Positions 8,004 to 16,214 are shown, counted from the stretch's first letter. The stretch is DNA of 33,102 bases from Cumulibacter sp047975195 (GCA_047975195.1 JBKEDB010000134.1:1-33102), one strand, 5' to 3'. The notes: generated by a model not told the origin, from the letters alone. Translations and numbers: made by a program.

Positions 8004-8029
8004 CGGTGTGACATCGAGTGGTCACACCG
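8004..8029 (-). terminator. hairpin at the 3' end of the ABC importer operon
   Basis: CGGTGTGAC (8004-8012) and GTCACACCG (8021-8029) form a perfect 9-bp stem with an 8-base loop. It lies 10 bases beyond the stop codon of the last importer gene and also behind the convergent DUF2200 gene. A T tract is missing, so termination is plausible rather than certain. Confidence 0.5.
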
Positions 8030-8038
8030 TATGTCTGA

Positions 8039-8710
8039 CTACGAGATCAGCGCGTTCATATCGGACACGACAGTGCAGGTCGCATCGAGCAAGGCGCGAT
8101 CGTGCGATGCCAGTAGTACCGACGATCCGCTGCGCGCCTGCTCGGTAAGCAACTGCATGATGATTGCCGTCGTCGGTGCGTCGAGCATCGCAGTTGGCTC
8201 GTCGCAGATCAGGACTCGAGGATCGAGCGCAATCGCTCTTGCCAGGCAGGCTCGCTGCAACTGACCATCAGAGACTTGATGGGGCAGGCGATCCAGAAGG
8301 TCATCGGTGAGTTGCACGCGATCGGCCAACCGCGCGATCTGGTCAGTGAAGTCTGCCGCGCGTGGTCGGGAAAACCCACGATCGTGCGATAGTGGCGTGG
8401 CGATAATGTCGCGCAAACTCAAGCGCACGTCGGTCGATGCGCGCGGCGACTGGAATACGACACCTAACTTGCGCCGCACACCCCGCGGTACGGCGAACCG
8501 AATTCCGTCGACCGCGATTCCGTCGACTTCCACCGAGCCGGTTGTTCTCGGCAGTAGTAGGGCCGCCGCCTTCAACATGGTTGTCTTCCCGGTGCCTGAG
8601 GGAGCGTGTACGCCGTACGTCATGCCCGCGGGCACGTCGAGGCTGAGTCCACTGAACACCGGCGATAACGCGCCGGGATAGGTGACGCTCAAGTCGGTCA
8701 ACCGGAGCAT
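8039..8710 (-). CDS. ABC transporter ATPase, second nucleotide-binding subunit (OppF/DppF/NikE type)
   Basis: A 223-residue ATPase that energises import together with the preceding ATPase. It shows Walker A (APSGTGKTT), a Q-loop in VVFQSP, a signature of the form VSDGQLQRACLARAI, Walker B (VLICDEPTAMLD) and the switch His in ASHD. The signature deviates from LSGGQ (Asp replaces the first Gly). At 223 residues it lacks the C-terminal extension of OppF and is closer to NikE in size. The frame is open to 8806, but ATG at 8710 is chosen because it overlaps the upstream TAA by one base (TAATG), giving translational coupling; the upstream extension would add basic residues unrelated to the fold. 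It is the last gene of the five-gene operon. Confidence 0.9.
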   Translation of the reverse strand: MLRLTDLSVTYPGALSPVFSGLSLDVPAGMTYGVHAPSGTGKTTMLKAAALLLPRTTGSVEVDGIAVDGIRFAVPRGVRRKLGVVFQSPRASTDVRLSLRDIIATPLSHDRGFSRPRAADFTDQIARLADRVQLTDDLLDRLPHQVSDGQLQRACLARAIALDPRVLICDEPTAMLDAPTTAIIMQLLTEQARSGSSVLLASHDRALLDATCTVVSDMNALIS

Positions 8711-9633
8711 TACCAAGCCTCCGAACATGCCACGAAGTGCCCAGTACCGAGTGCGCCGAGCGGACGCGCCGCACATTCCACCCCGATACGCGTATGCCAC
8801 GCGCACACCAACGGATCCGGATCGACCAGCGAAGCGGGCGTACCCGGGGGCGGCTTGAGACCGTTCTGCGGAAGCGCATCGAGCAAGGTTCGGCTGTAGT
8901 CATGAGCGGGCGAGGAAAGTACGACATGGGCCGGTCCGTACTCGAGGATGTGTCCCGCGTACATCACTGCTACGCGATCGGCAACCGAACGCGCCGCCAG
9001 TAGATCGTGGGTGATCAGCAGGACCGTCGATCCGCGATCGGCCTGATCGCGCAGTTTCTGCTGCACCAATTGCGCGCTGTGGGCGTCGAGCGCGGACGTC
9101 GGTTCGTCGGCAACGAGCACCGATGGTTCAAGCGCGCATACCAGCGTGACGAGCACCCGTTGCGCCATGCCGCCCGAGATCTCGTGCGGGAACTGGTCCG
9201 CGACCTGCGGGGCTAGGTCCACCTGCGCCAGCAGCGAGGCGATCTCACCGCGGGCGCACGGGAGGCCATGAAGTTTGAGCGTCTCAGCCATCACCGAACC
9301 GATCGTGCGCACCGGCGTGAGGTGCGTCGCCGCAGATTGCGGTACGAGTCCGATGCGCCGGCCCCTGGCCGCGCTCAGTTCGCGCTCGCTGGCATTAAGG
9401 ACATCCAGTCCGTCCGCGAATAGCGAGCCGCTCGTCTGCGAGCCGCCTGGCAGCAAACCGGTGGCCGCCTGCGCTAGCACCGACTTCCCGCAGCCCGACT
9501 CGCCGACGATCGCAGTGATGCTGGATGCCGGAAAAGTCACGCTGAGGTTCCGCGCGGGATACACCCACCGCGTCGGTGTGCCAGGTAGCGGGATGCGTAC
9601 GCACGCGTCCACGAGTTCCAGCCCGGCCCTCAC
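8710..9633 (-). CDS. ABC transporter ATPase, first nucleotide-binding subunit (OppD/DppD/NikD type)
   Basis: A 307-residue ATPase of the peptide/nickel importer subfamily. Walker A is GESGCGKSV, the signature is ISGGMAQRV, Walker B is VLVADEPTSALD and the switch is ITHD. The C-terminal part carries the subfamily extension, beginning with HDYSRTLLDALP and ending in a Cys-containing tail (CAWHTRIGVEC...VAC) that resembles, in reduced form, the Cys motif that binds an iron-sulfur cluster in some Dpp ATPases. The GTG start at 9633 overlaps the TGA of the permease gene (GTGA). Together with the following shorter ATPase it should form the heterodimeric motor on the cytoplasmic face. Confidence 0.93.
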   Translation of the reverse strand: MRAGLELVDACVRIPLPGTPTRWVYPARNLSVTFPASSITAIVGESGCGKSVLAQAATGLLPGGSQTSGSLFADGLDVLNASERELSAARGRRIGLVPQSAATHLTPVRTIGSVMAETLKLHGLPCARGEIASLLAQVDLAPQVADQFPHEISGGMAQRVLVTLVCALEPSVLVADEPTSALDAHSAQLVQQKLRDQADRGSTVLLITHDLLAARSVADRVAVMYAGHILEYGPAHVVLSSPAHDYSRTLLDALPQNGLKPPPGTPASLVDPDPLVCAWHTRIGVECAARPLGALGTGHFVACSEAW

Positions 9634-10571
9634 CGCGACACCTCGGCTTCCACGGCTCGTTTCGGAATGGACTTATCGCGCAGACGAGCGCCGAGGCCGG
9701 CAACGGCCAGGCACGCCGCGGTGAGCAGCGCAGCGGGGAAGAGCAGCATCCACCAGCCGCCGGCGAGGATTCCTTCGCGTGCGTCCTCCAGCAAGGTGCC
9801 CAGGGACGGATCGTTCGGCGGAAGTCCGACGCCGAGGAAGGAGAGCGTGCTTTCATGCCAGACCGCGTGCGGCAGGGTCAGCACGACGGCGATGAGTGCC
9901 TGTGGCACCACGGCAGGAAGTAGGTGCGTCGCCCACACTTGTCGCCGCGAAGCGCCTGACGCAACCGCTGCGTCAACGTGCTCGCGGTTGCGCAGTGACA
10001 GAATTTCCGAACGGACGATGCGAGCGATCTGGGTCCAATGCGTGAGCGCGATCGACGCCACGATTGCCCACCACGCTCCTCGCCACAGCGAGGCGATCAC
10101 GACGCCGAGCAACAGATGCGGCAGTGCGTTGAGCGCGTCGACTGTGCGCATCACGACCTTGTCCACCCAGCCACCGGCGAGGGCGGCCAGGGTGCCGATC
10201 ACCGAGCCGAGCACCGTCGAGACGACTGCGGCAGTGGCGGCCAACAACAAGGAAATTCGCAGCGCCTGCGCGCTGCGTACGAATACATCGCGCCCGAGTA
10301 GATCAGTGCCCATTAGGTGTGCGCTCGACGGCGGCTGCAGATACGCGGAGAGATCAACAACGCGCGGGTCGACGTCCGTAACGGCGGGCACGATGATGCA
10401 GTAGAGCGCCAGCACGACGGGAGTCGCCACGCATACGATGCTGGCGCGTTTCGACAGTGGCCGTCGTGCGCGGCGGCGCGACGGCCATCCCGGAACGACC
10501 CGCCAACGTCGGTCGCTCGTGGCGCGACTCGGCTCGGCCTTGTGCAGCACATCGGCTGTGTGACTAGGCAT
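9630..10571 (-). CDS. ABC importer permease, DppC/OppC/NikC type
   Basis: A 313-residue inner-membrane permease. After a basic cytoplasmic N-terminus of about 50 residues there are six hydrophobic segments; the large outside loop after TM1 carries the family's GTDLLGRDVFVR block. The ATPase-contacting EAA loop is recognisable as HVDAAVASGASRRQVWATHLLP, and the segment ESTLSFLGVGLPPNDPSLGTLL is diagnostic of the DppC side. ATG at 10571 is chosen rather than the longer frame from 10607, because it lies inside an 8-base overlap (ATGCCTAG) with the upstream permease gene, a normal coupling arrangement. It pairs with the upstream DppB-type protein to form the pore. Confidence 0.92.
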   Translation of the reverse strand: MPSHTADVLHKAEPSRATSDRRWRVVPGWPSRRRARRPLSKRASIVCVATPVVLALYCIIVPAVTDVDPRVVDLSAYLQPPSSAHLMGTDLLGRDVFVRSAQALRISLLLAATAAVVSTVLGSVIGTLAALAGGWVDKVVMRTVDALNALPHLLLGVVIASLWRGAWWAIVASIALTHWTQIARIVRSEILSLRNREHVDAAVASGASRRQVWATHLLPAVVPQALIAVVLTLPHAVWHESTLSFLGVGLPPNDPSLGTLLEDAREGILAGGWWMLLFPAALLTAACLAVAGLGARLRDKSIPKRAVEAEVSR

Positions 10572-11589
10572 TATCAACCCTCGGATCCACCAGGACGTAT
10601 ACCGCATCGGCGATGAGCGACCCGATCATCACCATCAGGCTGGTGAGCACCGTGACGGCTGCCAGTAGCGGAAAGTCGCCCTCTACGGCAGCGTCAACGG
10701 TTGCGGATGCGAGTCCCGGCCAGGCGAAGACCGTTTCGACCACCACGGCGCCGGTGACCAGTTCTGGCAATCGGGCGCCGATCAGCGTCACGAACGGCAG
10801 CAGCGCTCCGGGGAGCGCGTGCCGCCAGATAGTCGTACTGTCGGGGAGGCCGCGGGCGCGGGCGGCAGTGACGTGATCTTCGGTCAGCGCAGTCAGCACC
10901 GAGGTCCGGATGTTTAACAGCAGCCACGGCACCTGCGACAAGCCCAAGACCGCCGCGGGCAGAACGATGTGCGTTGCGATGGATCCCCACGTGGGATCGG
11001 CGCCGCCGCGAGAGACCCCAGCCACCGGCAGCCACCGCAGCGTGAGTGAGAAGACGACGATCGCGCCGAGCGCGATCACGAATGGCGGCAGGCCCTGAAC
11101 GATGTGCGCCAGGGCAGTCGCACATCGATCGATCAGCGAACCGGGACGGCGGGCAGCTGCAACGCCGAGAACCAGCGACAACCCCACGGCGATCGTTATG
11201 CCCACCGCACCCAACAAGAGCGTCCAGGGCAGCCGCTCACCGAGTACGTCGGCGACGGGCCGGGCCATCGAACGCGAGTACCCCCAGTCCCCATGCAAGA
11301 CCACATCGCGCGCCCACCGCCCCCATATGGTTATCCAGGAATCATCGATGCCGAGCTGTTCGGCGAGAGCGGCACGCTCCTCGAGGCTCGCGCGTTCGAA
11401 CCGCGGTCCGAGATAAGCCGCCAGCGGGTCGAACGGGGCAATAGAGGCGAGCCAGAACACGATCATCGACACGGCGGCTGTGATGGGGATCGCGATGAGC
11501 GCACGCCAGCCTGCCAGGCGCGCTGCCTTACCCCACCGCGCGTGAGTGCCGAAGGCGCGCGCTGGTTCGGTGGTCAGGGGCGGTGACAT
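10564..11589 (-). CDS. ABC importer permease, DppB/OppB/NikB type
   Basis: A 341-residue permease with six hydrophobic segments. Between TM1 and TM2 it carries the B-type extracellular loop with GDWGYSRSMARPVADVLGERLPWT, a reliable mark of DppB/OppB proteins. The cytoplasmic EAA loop is DHVTAARARGLPDSTTIWRHALP, followed by LVTGAVVVETVFAWPGLA, another B-side signature. It starts with ATG at 11589, three bases after the TAG of the binding-protein gene, so the operon is tightly packed. It forms the translocation pore with the next gene's product. Confidence 0.93.
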   Translation of the reverse strand: MSPPLTTEPARAFGTHARWGKAARLAGWRALIAIPITAAVSMIVFWLASIAPFDPLAAYLGPRFERASLEERAALAEQLGIDDSWITIWGRWARDVVLHGDWGYSRSMARPVADVLGERLPWTLLLGAVGITIAVGLSLVLGVAAARRPGSLIDRCATALAHIVQGLPPFVIALGAIVVFSLTLRWLPVAGVSRGGADPTWGSIATHIVLPAAVLGLSQVPWLLLNIRTSVLTALTEDHVTAARARGLPDSTTIWRHALPGALLPFVTLIGARLPELVTGAVVVETVFAWPGLASATVDAAVEGDFPLLAAVTVLTSLMVMIGSLIADAVYVLVDPRVDNA

Positions 11590-11592
11590 GGA

Positions 11593-13215
11593 CTAGTTCT
11601 TCGGCGTCCATTGCTCGACGTTGACCCAAGGCCCCCAAGACGTGCCGTGCTCATGCGGTTCGAGAATCGTCGATGTCCCGTGCCAGGCATCCGCGATGGC
11701 GCTTAGTTGGACGTAGGTGTGATCGAGGAAAACCAGGACAACCATTGATGGTTCCGCCATATAGAGGTCCTGGACTTCTTGGTACGCCGCTACGCGATCC
11801 TTCAGCGTGAGGGACGTGTGCCCCTTCTCCAGCGCAGCATCCATCTTCGGGTCGGCGTACTGGCTGGGGTTGTCGTAGTACGCGCCCGCAGCCGGGTACG
11901 ACGAGTGCAGCATCGAGAATAGTTGGGAGTCGATGTCGTATGGAGTGTCACCGCCACCGAGCATCACCGCGTCCTGGTGGATGTGTGGCTCGAGTACGTC
12001 GAATCCGGCACCCTCGATAGTGACGTCGAAGCCGAGCTTCAGTGCTTCGGAAGCAAATGCCGCCGATAGGTCTTTGCGCAGGCGGTCCTCTGGCTTGTAG
12101 TAGATCTTGAATTCTGCGCGCTGGCCATCCTTGATGCGGATGCCGTCGGAACCCTCTGACCATCCAGCGTCCTGCAGCATCGCCGCCGCCTGATCGACGT
12201 CGTACGCGAATACCGCGTCCTCGGAGTAGTACTCGGTGTACTGCGGCGGGATGAAGGTAGAAGCCGCCCGCCCGTACCCCATCAGGATGCCGTCGACCAT
12301 CCCCTGGCGGTCGATACCAATATTCAGCGCCATCCGCACGGCGGGGTCGGAGGTCACCGGGTTGTCCAGCGGTAGCGAAATACCGCGCCAGTCTGCCGAC
12401 GTAGCTGAGATGACCTCGACGTCGTCGGAGTTCTCAAATGTGATGGCTAGCCGCGGTGGGAGCACTGAGCCGTCGTACTCGCCCGCGGTCATTTGCTGTG
12501 CGCGTGTGTTGTCGTCCGGTGTGGAAACGTAGGTGATCTTCTTGATCGCTGGTTTGCCGTCACGGAACTTCGGGTTTGCGACGTATACCATGGTGCTGCT
12601 GCTGAAGGATTCGACGACGTACGGCCCGGTGCCGATCGGGTTCTGGTTCAGCTCGGATTCCTCGACCTTTTGGCCGGTAACGATGGCAGCCGCCGGGGCG
12701 ATCCCGACGAGTAGCTTCGTCGGAAACGCGACGTACGAGACCTTGAGGGTGAATACGACTGTGGTGGGATCGGGCGCGGTGACGCTCTTGAGCATCGACA
12801 GGTCGCCGGCGATTGGTGAGGCGGTAGCGGGGTCGATGATCGCCGTGTAGGTGGCGACGACATCGTCGGCCGTCAATGGCGTCCCATCCGAGAAAACGAT
12901 GTCGGGTCGGATCTTGACGGTCCAGGTCTTCGCGTCCGACGACGGCTCCGGGTCACTTGCCGCGAGTTGGGGGACGAGGTTGGGCAGGTCGTCTGCGGGG
13001 CCCTCTAGCGTGAGTAGGCCTTCGTTGATCTTGCCCATGCCATTGCTGTCAGCGCCTGCGATCGGGTTCAGTGTCTCCGGCAGCATCGCGGTGAGTAGGG
13101 CTAGGGAGTCCTTTGCTCCAGAACCATTGTCCACTCCCGGCGCGCTGCACGCGGCCGCCGCCAGCACGGCGCCTGCGGTGCCGATCAGGAACAATCGTCT
13201 ACTGATGTCAACCAC
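11593..13215 (-). CDS. family-5 ABC solute-binding lipoprotein with twin-arginine signal
   Basis: A 540-residue SBP_bac_5 protein, first gene of the importer operon. The N-terminus VVDISRRLFLIGTAG has a twin-arginine motif (SRRLFL) followed by a hydrophobic core and the lipobox AAAC (Cys23), so it is probably a Tat-exported lipoprotein that folds, possibly with a cofactor, before export. Family blocks include IRPDIVFSDGTPLTADDV and VRMALNIGIDRQGMVDG. The C-terminus is His-rich (DHTY, WHGT, EPHEHGTSWGPW), which is compatible with a metal or metal-chelate ligand but does not prove it. The frame is open to 13452, but that would read through the palindromic operator; GTG at 13215 with AAGG six bases upstream is preferred. 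Confidence 0.9.
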   Translation of the reverse strand: MVDISRRLFLIGTAGAVLAAAACSAPGVDNGSGAKDSLALLTAMLPETLNPIAGADSNGMGKINEGLLTLEGPADDLPNLVPQLAASDPEPSSDAKTWTVKIRPDIVFSDGTPLTADDVVATYTAIIDPATASPIAGDLSMLKSVTAPDPTTVVFTLKVSYVAFPTKLLVGIAPAAAIVTGQKVEESELNQNPIGTGPYVVESFSSSTMVYVANPKFRDGKPAIKKITYVSTPDDNTRAQQMTAGEYDGSVLPPRLAITFENSDDVEVISATSADWRGISLPLDNPVTSDPAVRMALNIGIDRQGMVDGILMGYGRAASTFIPPQYTEYYSEDAVFAYDVDQAAAMLQDAGWSEGSDGIRIKDGQRAEFKIYYKPEDRLRKDLSAAFASEALKLGFDVTIEGAGFDVLEPHIHQDAVMLGGGDTPYDIDSQLFSMLHSSYPAAGAYYDNPSQYADPKMDAALEKGHTSLTLKDRVAAYQEVQDLYMAEPSMVVLVFLDHTYVQLSAIADAWHGTSTILEPHEHGTSWGPWVNVEQWTPKN

Positions 13216-13257
13216 GGGTAGCCTTACGGTGCGGAGTATTGGACGGTTTCCGACCCT

Positions 13258-13291
13258 ACCGCACATGTGTTTGGATAAACACATGTGCGGT
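13258..13291. promoter_or_regulatory. perfect 15-bp inverted repeat, probable ArsR operator
   Basis: ACCGCACATGTGTTT (13258-13272) and AAACACATGTGCGGT (13277-13291) are perfect complements around GGAT. The site lies between the divergent importer operon (start 13215) and the ArsR-type gene (start 13321), 42 bases from the first and 29 from the second. Each arm contains the sub-palindrome ACATGT. The position and symmetry suit a dimeric winged-helix repressor that controls both directions. Confidence 0.75.
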
Positions 13292-13320
13292 GATGGTGTC
13301 GGCCGATCACGAGGTTGATA

Positions 13321-13665
13321 GTGGATAACGAGACGCCCGGCGAGGTCGCTGCGAACGCGGTGCATAGCAGCAGTGCGGCGATCGAGGGATGGGTCGGGAC
13401 ATTCGAACTCTTCGCCGACCCGACAAGGATGAAGATCCTGGTGGCCATTCACGCGGCACCGGACGCATCAGTTTCCGAGATTGCCGCAGCGACCGCGATA
13501 GCCCCGAACACCGTGACGCAGGCACTGTCGACGTTACTGGCCGCCGATGTGGTTGCGTGCCGCAAGGACGGACGCTTCCGACGATGGAGCCTCGCGGACG
13601 ATGCGGCACATGCCGTGTTGCACCACATCAATGCCCCGCATACGCCATTACATCCAGATCATTAG
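13321..13665 (+). CDS. ArsR/SmtB-type winged-helix repressor
   Basis: A 114-residue DNA-binding protein. FELFADPTRMKILVAIHAAP (29-48) is the ArsR-family helix pair, ASVSEIAAATAIAPNTVTQALSTLLAADVV the helix-turn-helix, and CRKDGRFRRWSL the wing. The family normally dissociates from DNA on binding a metal or small ligand. There is no CxC motif; the C-terminal helix and tail hold D93, D94, H97, H101, H102, H107, H111 and H114, reminiscent of the alpha5 sites of SmtB, CzrA and NmtR, but the spacing does not match the canonical DxH-x10-Hxx(E/H). GTG at 13321 is chosen with GAGG six bases upstream. The divergent importer and the palindrome between them make it the likely local regulator. Confidence 0.85.
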   Translation: MDNETPGEVAANAVHSSSAAIEGWVGTFELFADPTRMKILVAIHAAPDASVSEIAAATAIAPNTVTQALSTLLAADVVACRKDGRFRRWSLADDAAHAVLHHINAPHTPLHPDH

Positions 13666-13854
13666 GGGCCACGTCCCGTAGGGATACCCAGCGCAGGCGC
13701 ACGCTACCCGTAATCTTGCGGTGACTGCAGGTGCCCTTGGTGGGCCAGTATGGGGAACGGCGGAACGCGCGGGCCCGACTGTGGTGCGTGCGGCTGACTC
13801 GAAATCTATTTAACCTAGGTGAAATTGAGCACCGGCGGAGGAGGGGGGATCAGC

Positions 13855-14874
13855 GTGGTCTCGACGATTTCGCCCAATGATGCTACGCATATCCTGTCCG
13901 CTTCGTCCCGGATCTGGCCTCCGGGCCCGAACTTCAGGATCGACGCGTTGCAGGTGTTGCACGAACTTGTCGGGGCGGACTTGGTTCAATTTCACCGCAT
14001 GGATATTGCGGCCGGCAAGCGTGATTTCGTCGTGTACCCGCTTGAATGGAACGACCGGGTCGAAGCGATAAAACCGGTGCTCGACCGGCTGCGTAACCAA
14101 CACCCGGTGGTCGCGTTCTATGCCGGTGCGGGTGAACTATCCGTGATGCGGGTCTCGGATCGGGTGGGGCCAGATGAGTGGTACGCCAGCCAACTTTACC
14201 GCGAGTACTTTGTACCGCTGGGCGTTGATTGGGAGATGCTCGTTCCTGTCCCGTCCGGGGACAGGTTTCTGAATCTGATCTCGCTGATGCGCGCAGGAGA
14301 AGATTTCACTGAGCGCGATGTCGCGGTGTGTAATGCGCTGCTACCGGCGCTTGCGCTTGGCTGCGGCGGGGCTCCGGATCCGGGCGACATGCGCTCGGGG
14401 GCGATCGGCGGCTGGTTTGCGGTGACCATCGATGGTGCGGACCGCGTCATACAGGTCTCGCCGCAAGATCCGAGCGGAACACTGCGCGAGGGGCTGAGGT
14501 TGCCGAGCAGTGTTCGTCGTGCCGAAGGCAGCCTGGGTCTTCCGCCGGTGCGACGATGCCGAATCGGCGAAGAGGATTGGATCAGTCGCAGCGTGATGGC
14601 CACCTCTCAGGGCGAGTTGATCGGCATGCGTCGAACGACGTCCGCTCCCGCTGATCTAGCAGCGCTCACTGGACGGCAACTCGACGTCTTGCAATTGGTG
14701 GCAAGTGGTCGACGTAATGCCGAAATCGCCCGCGAGTTGGGGATTGCTGAAGGCACGGTACGAAAGCACCTGGAGAACATCCTCGAGGCTCTGGATGTAC
14801 CCAATCGAGCGGGTGCGGCTGCGCGCTGGCACGCGCTAAGCGCCGAATTGGGCGGTGGCGGCAGCGCCGGATAG
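13855..14874 (+). CDS. LuxR-family regulator with N-terminal sensor-like domain
   Basis: A 339-residue regulator. The C-terminus, from about residue 270, is a typical LuxR/FixJ helix-turn-helix: LTGRQLDVLQLVASGRRNAEIARELGIAEGTVRKHLENIL. The first 170 residues have the feel of a GAF-type fold (QVLHELVGADLVQFHRMD, then WYASQLYREYFVPLGV), which would bind a small ligand; there is no receiver domain. The frame opens at GTG 13819, but GTG at 13855 follows AGGAGGGGGG at six-base spacing and is a better start. The gene is separated by a hairpin from the Hsp70-like gene, so it is probably transcribed alone; whether it controls the ini-like cluster next door is unknown. Bases 13666-13854 before it hold no recognised feature. 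Confidence 0.85.
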   Translation: MVSTISPNDATHILSASSRIWPPGPNFRIDALQVLHELVGADLVQFHRMDIAAGKRDFVVYPLEWNDRVEAIKPVLDRLRNQHPVVAFYAGAGELSVMRVSDRVGPDEWYASQLYREYFVPLGVDWEMLVPVPSGDRFLNLISLMRAGEDFTERDVAVCNALLPALALGCGGAPDPGDMRSGAIGGWFAVTIDGADRVIQVSPQDPSGTLREGLRLPSSVRRAEGSLGLPPVRRCRIGEEDWISRSVMATSQGELIGMRRTTSAPADLAALTGRQLDVLQLVASGRRNAEIARELGIAEGTVRKHLENILEALDVPNRAGAAARWHALSAELGGGGSAG

Positions 14875-14905
14875 GCGCATCGTCTCGGATCCCTATACCC
14901 CTATA

Positions 14906-14931
14906 CCCCTGAGCGCCCGGGCACTCAGGGG
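14906..14931 (+). terminator. hairpin terminator after the LuxR-type gene
   Basis: CCCCTGAG (14906-14913) pairs with CTCAGGGG (14924-14931); the loop contains a further GCCCGGGC palindrome. It lies 32 bases after the stop codon. A tandem CCCTATA repeat immediately precedes it (14891-14905). The T-rich tail is weak (GCGTTACGTGATTT). Confidence 0.6.
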
Positions 14932-14995
14932 CGTTACGTGATTTCTGGATGATTTATGCCAGAATTCGGGCCGCCCTCGAAGGTTAAACCCCGAA

Positions 14996-15013
14996 ATACG
15001 TAAAACTACGTAT
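14996..15013. promoter_or_regulatory. inverted repeat upstream of the Hsp70-like/LAL operon
   Basis: ATACGTA (14996-15002) and TACGTAT (15007-15013) are perfect arms around AAAC, in an AT-rich pocket of an otherwise GC-rich region. It lies 62 bases ahead of the first possible start of the Hsp70-like gene (ATG 15075), where a promoter would be expected, so it is a candidate operator. The rest of 14932-15155 holds no other clear element. Confidence 0.4.
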
Positions 15014-15155
15014 CTACATTCGTTAGGTACCCGAATAGCATTGAGAACGATCGATCTGCGGTGTAAAGGCCGACATGTCGAGGTCGCGCACCCCGTCGAC
15101 ACCTAGACGTGTCGACGGCGCAGGAGTTACGTCGAGGAGCACGGAGGACGACGCG

Positions 15156-16214
15156 GTGGTTCTCAGTAGACCGTATGCGTTGGGTGTCGACATTGGCGGC
15201 ACGCAGGTAAAAGCGGCTTCTGCGGATCGGCTCGAAGACGGTGCCGTGCGGGCCACGACAATGCGATTGGAGGCCACTGGCCCTGCCATGCGCGCAGTAG
15301 CAGGCGTAACCGGGGACAGGCTCGTCATGGGAGCAGAAGCTACCGAGTTGGCCCGGCTCGAACCGCAGAATTGTGCGAGCGGCTTCATTGCACGTGTAGG
15401 GGACCCCACCCCATACATACTTGGAGATCACCAGATCACGGCAGCTCAGTTGTGCGCTGCTGTCGTTGAGGCCGTGATCGTTCGTGCCCGTGCCCAACGG
15501 GGCTCCGAGCCGCAACGCATCAGCCTCGTGCATCCGCCCAACTGGCGGCCTTGGCGAATTACCGCGATGCTTGCGGCCTTGGCGGAGCGTGGTCTTGACG
15601 GCATCCGCGCCATTTCGTCACCCATCGCCGTGGCCACCAGTTACCGCGGCGATGGCGCGCTTCCGCCGAATATGCCTGTTGCGGTGTGCGACCTGGGCCG
15701 CCACACCATGAGTGTCACCCTCGTACAACGTCGATCGGACGACTCATTGACGGAGTTGGCGCAGTCTCAAGTTTGTGCCTATCGGAGCGCAGCATCGTAC
15801 GCGTGGTCAGCGGAGACTGAAGCGCGACCCGATCAAATGCTGTCACAGCTGCTGGGGCTCATGGAGCGGGCGTTCGTCACCGCAGGCATCACCAGCCCTG
15901 GGGCGTGTGCGGTGATCCTTGCCGGGGGCTTGTCGCGGCTGCCGACCATCGCCGACTATCTTGCCCACCAGCGGGAAGCGCCACTGCTGATGCAGGTCGA
16001 TCCGCAGTATGCCGGGAGTATCGGCGCTGCCGCCTCGGCCGCGACCGGGCAGCCAAGCACCGCGTTGCTCCAGTTGAAGTCTCGCGAACCCCGATGGGTG
16101 ATGTCGGCGCGCGGCACCGAGCCGGTGCGGGGGGCTTCCGAACCGCTGCGGTTCATCGCGCGCCTGCGTCCGATCACACCACTGGCGGCGATCCATTCGG
16201 TGAGGGCGTCGTGA
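15156..16214 (+). CDS. truncated Hsp70/DnaK-like ATPase (nucleotide-binding domain only)
   Basis: A 352-residue protein with the Hsp70/actin fold but no substrate-binding domain or lid (DnaK has about 600 residues or more). LGVDIGGTQVKAA (9-21) is phosphate-1, ISLVHPPNWRPWRITAML matches the connect region, ISSPIAVATSY corresponds to the N-E-P-x-A-A-A-x-x-Y helix, and VILAGGLSRLP near residue 253 is the adenosine motif. Phosphate-2 near residue 178 is degenerate (CDLGRHTMS instead of D-L-G-G-G-T), so ATP hydrolysis may be weak or absent. GTG at 15156 with GGAGG eight bases upstream puts the fold at the N-terminus; ATG at 15075 (AAAGG upstream) is an alternative adding 27 basic residues. Its TGA overlaps the ATG of the LAL regulator (TGATG), suggesting a joint role in signal sensing. 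Confidence 0.82.
   Translation: MVLSRPYALGVDIGGTQVKAASADRLEDGAVRATTMRLEATGPAMRAVAGVTGDRLVMGAEATELARLEPQNCASGFIARVGDPTPYILGDHQITAAQLCAAVVEAVIVRARAQRGSEPQRISLVHPPNWRPWRITAMLAALAERGLDGIRAISSPIAVATSYRGDGALPPNMPVAVCDLGRHTMSVTLVQRRSDDSLTELAQSQVCAYRSAASYAWSAETEARPDQMLSQLLGLMERAFVTAGITSPGACAVILAGGLSRLPTIADYLAHQREAPLLMQVDPQYAGSIGAAASAATGQPSTALLQLKSREPRWVMSARGTEPVRGASEPLRFIARLRPITPLAAIHSVRAS

Noticed and set aside
10038..11586. Several plus-strand Arg/Ala-rich frames opposite the permease genes
   Set aside because: High-GC shadow frames without ribosome sites; the minus-strand permeases carry clear family motifs.
13216..13452. N-terminal extension of the Tat lipoprotein frame
   Set aside because: It would translate through the palindromic operator and place 79 residues ahead of an otherwise ideal Tat signal.
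15905..16213. Upstream extension of the LAL regulator frame
   Set aside because: It overprints the Hsp70-like gene; the overlapping ATG at 16214 is a standard coupled start and the extra residues match nothing.
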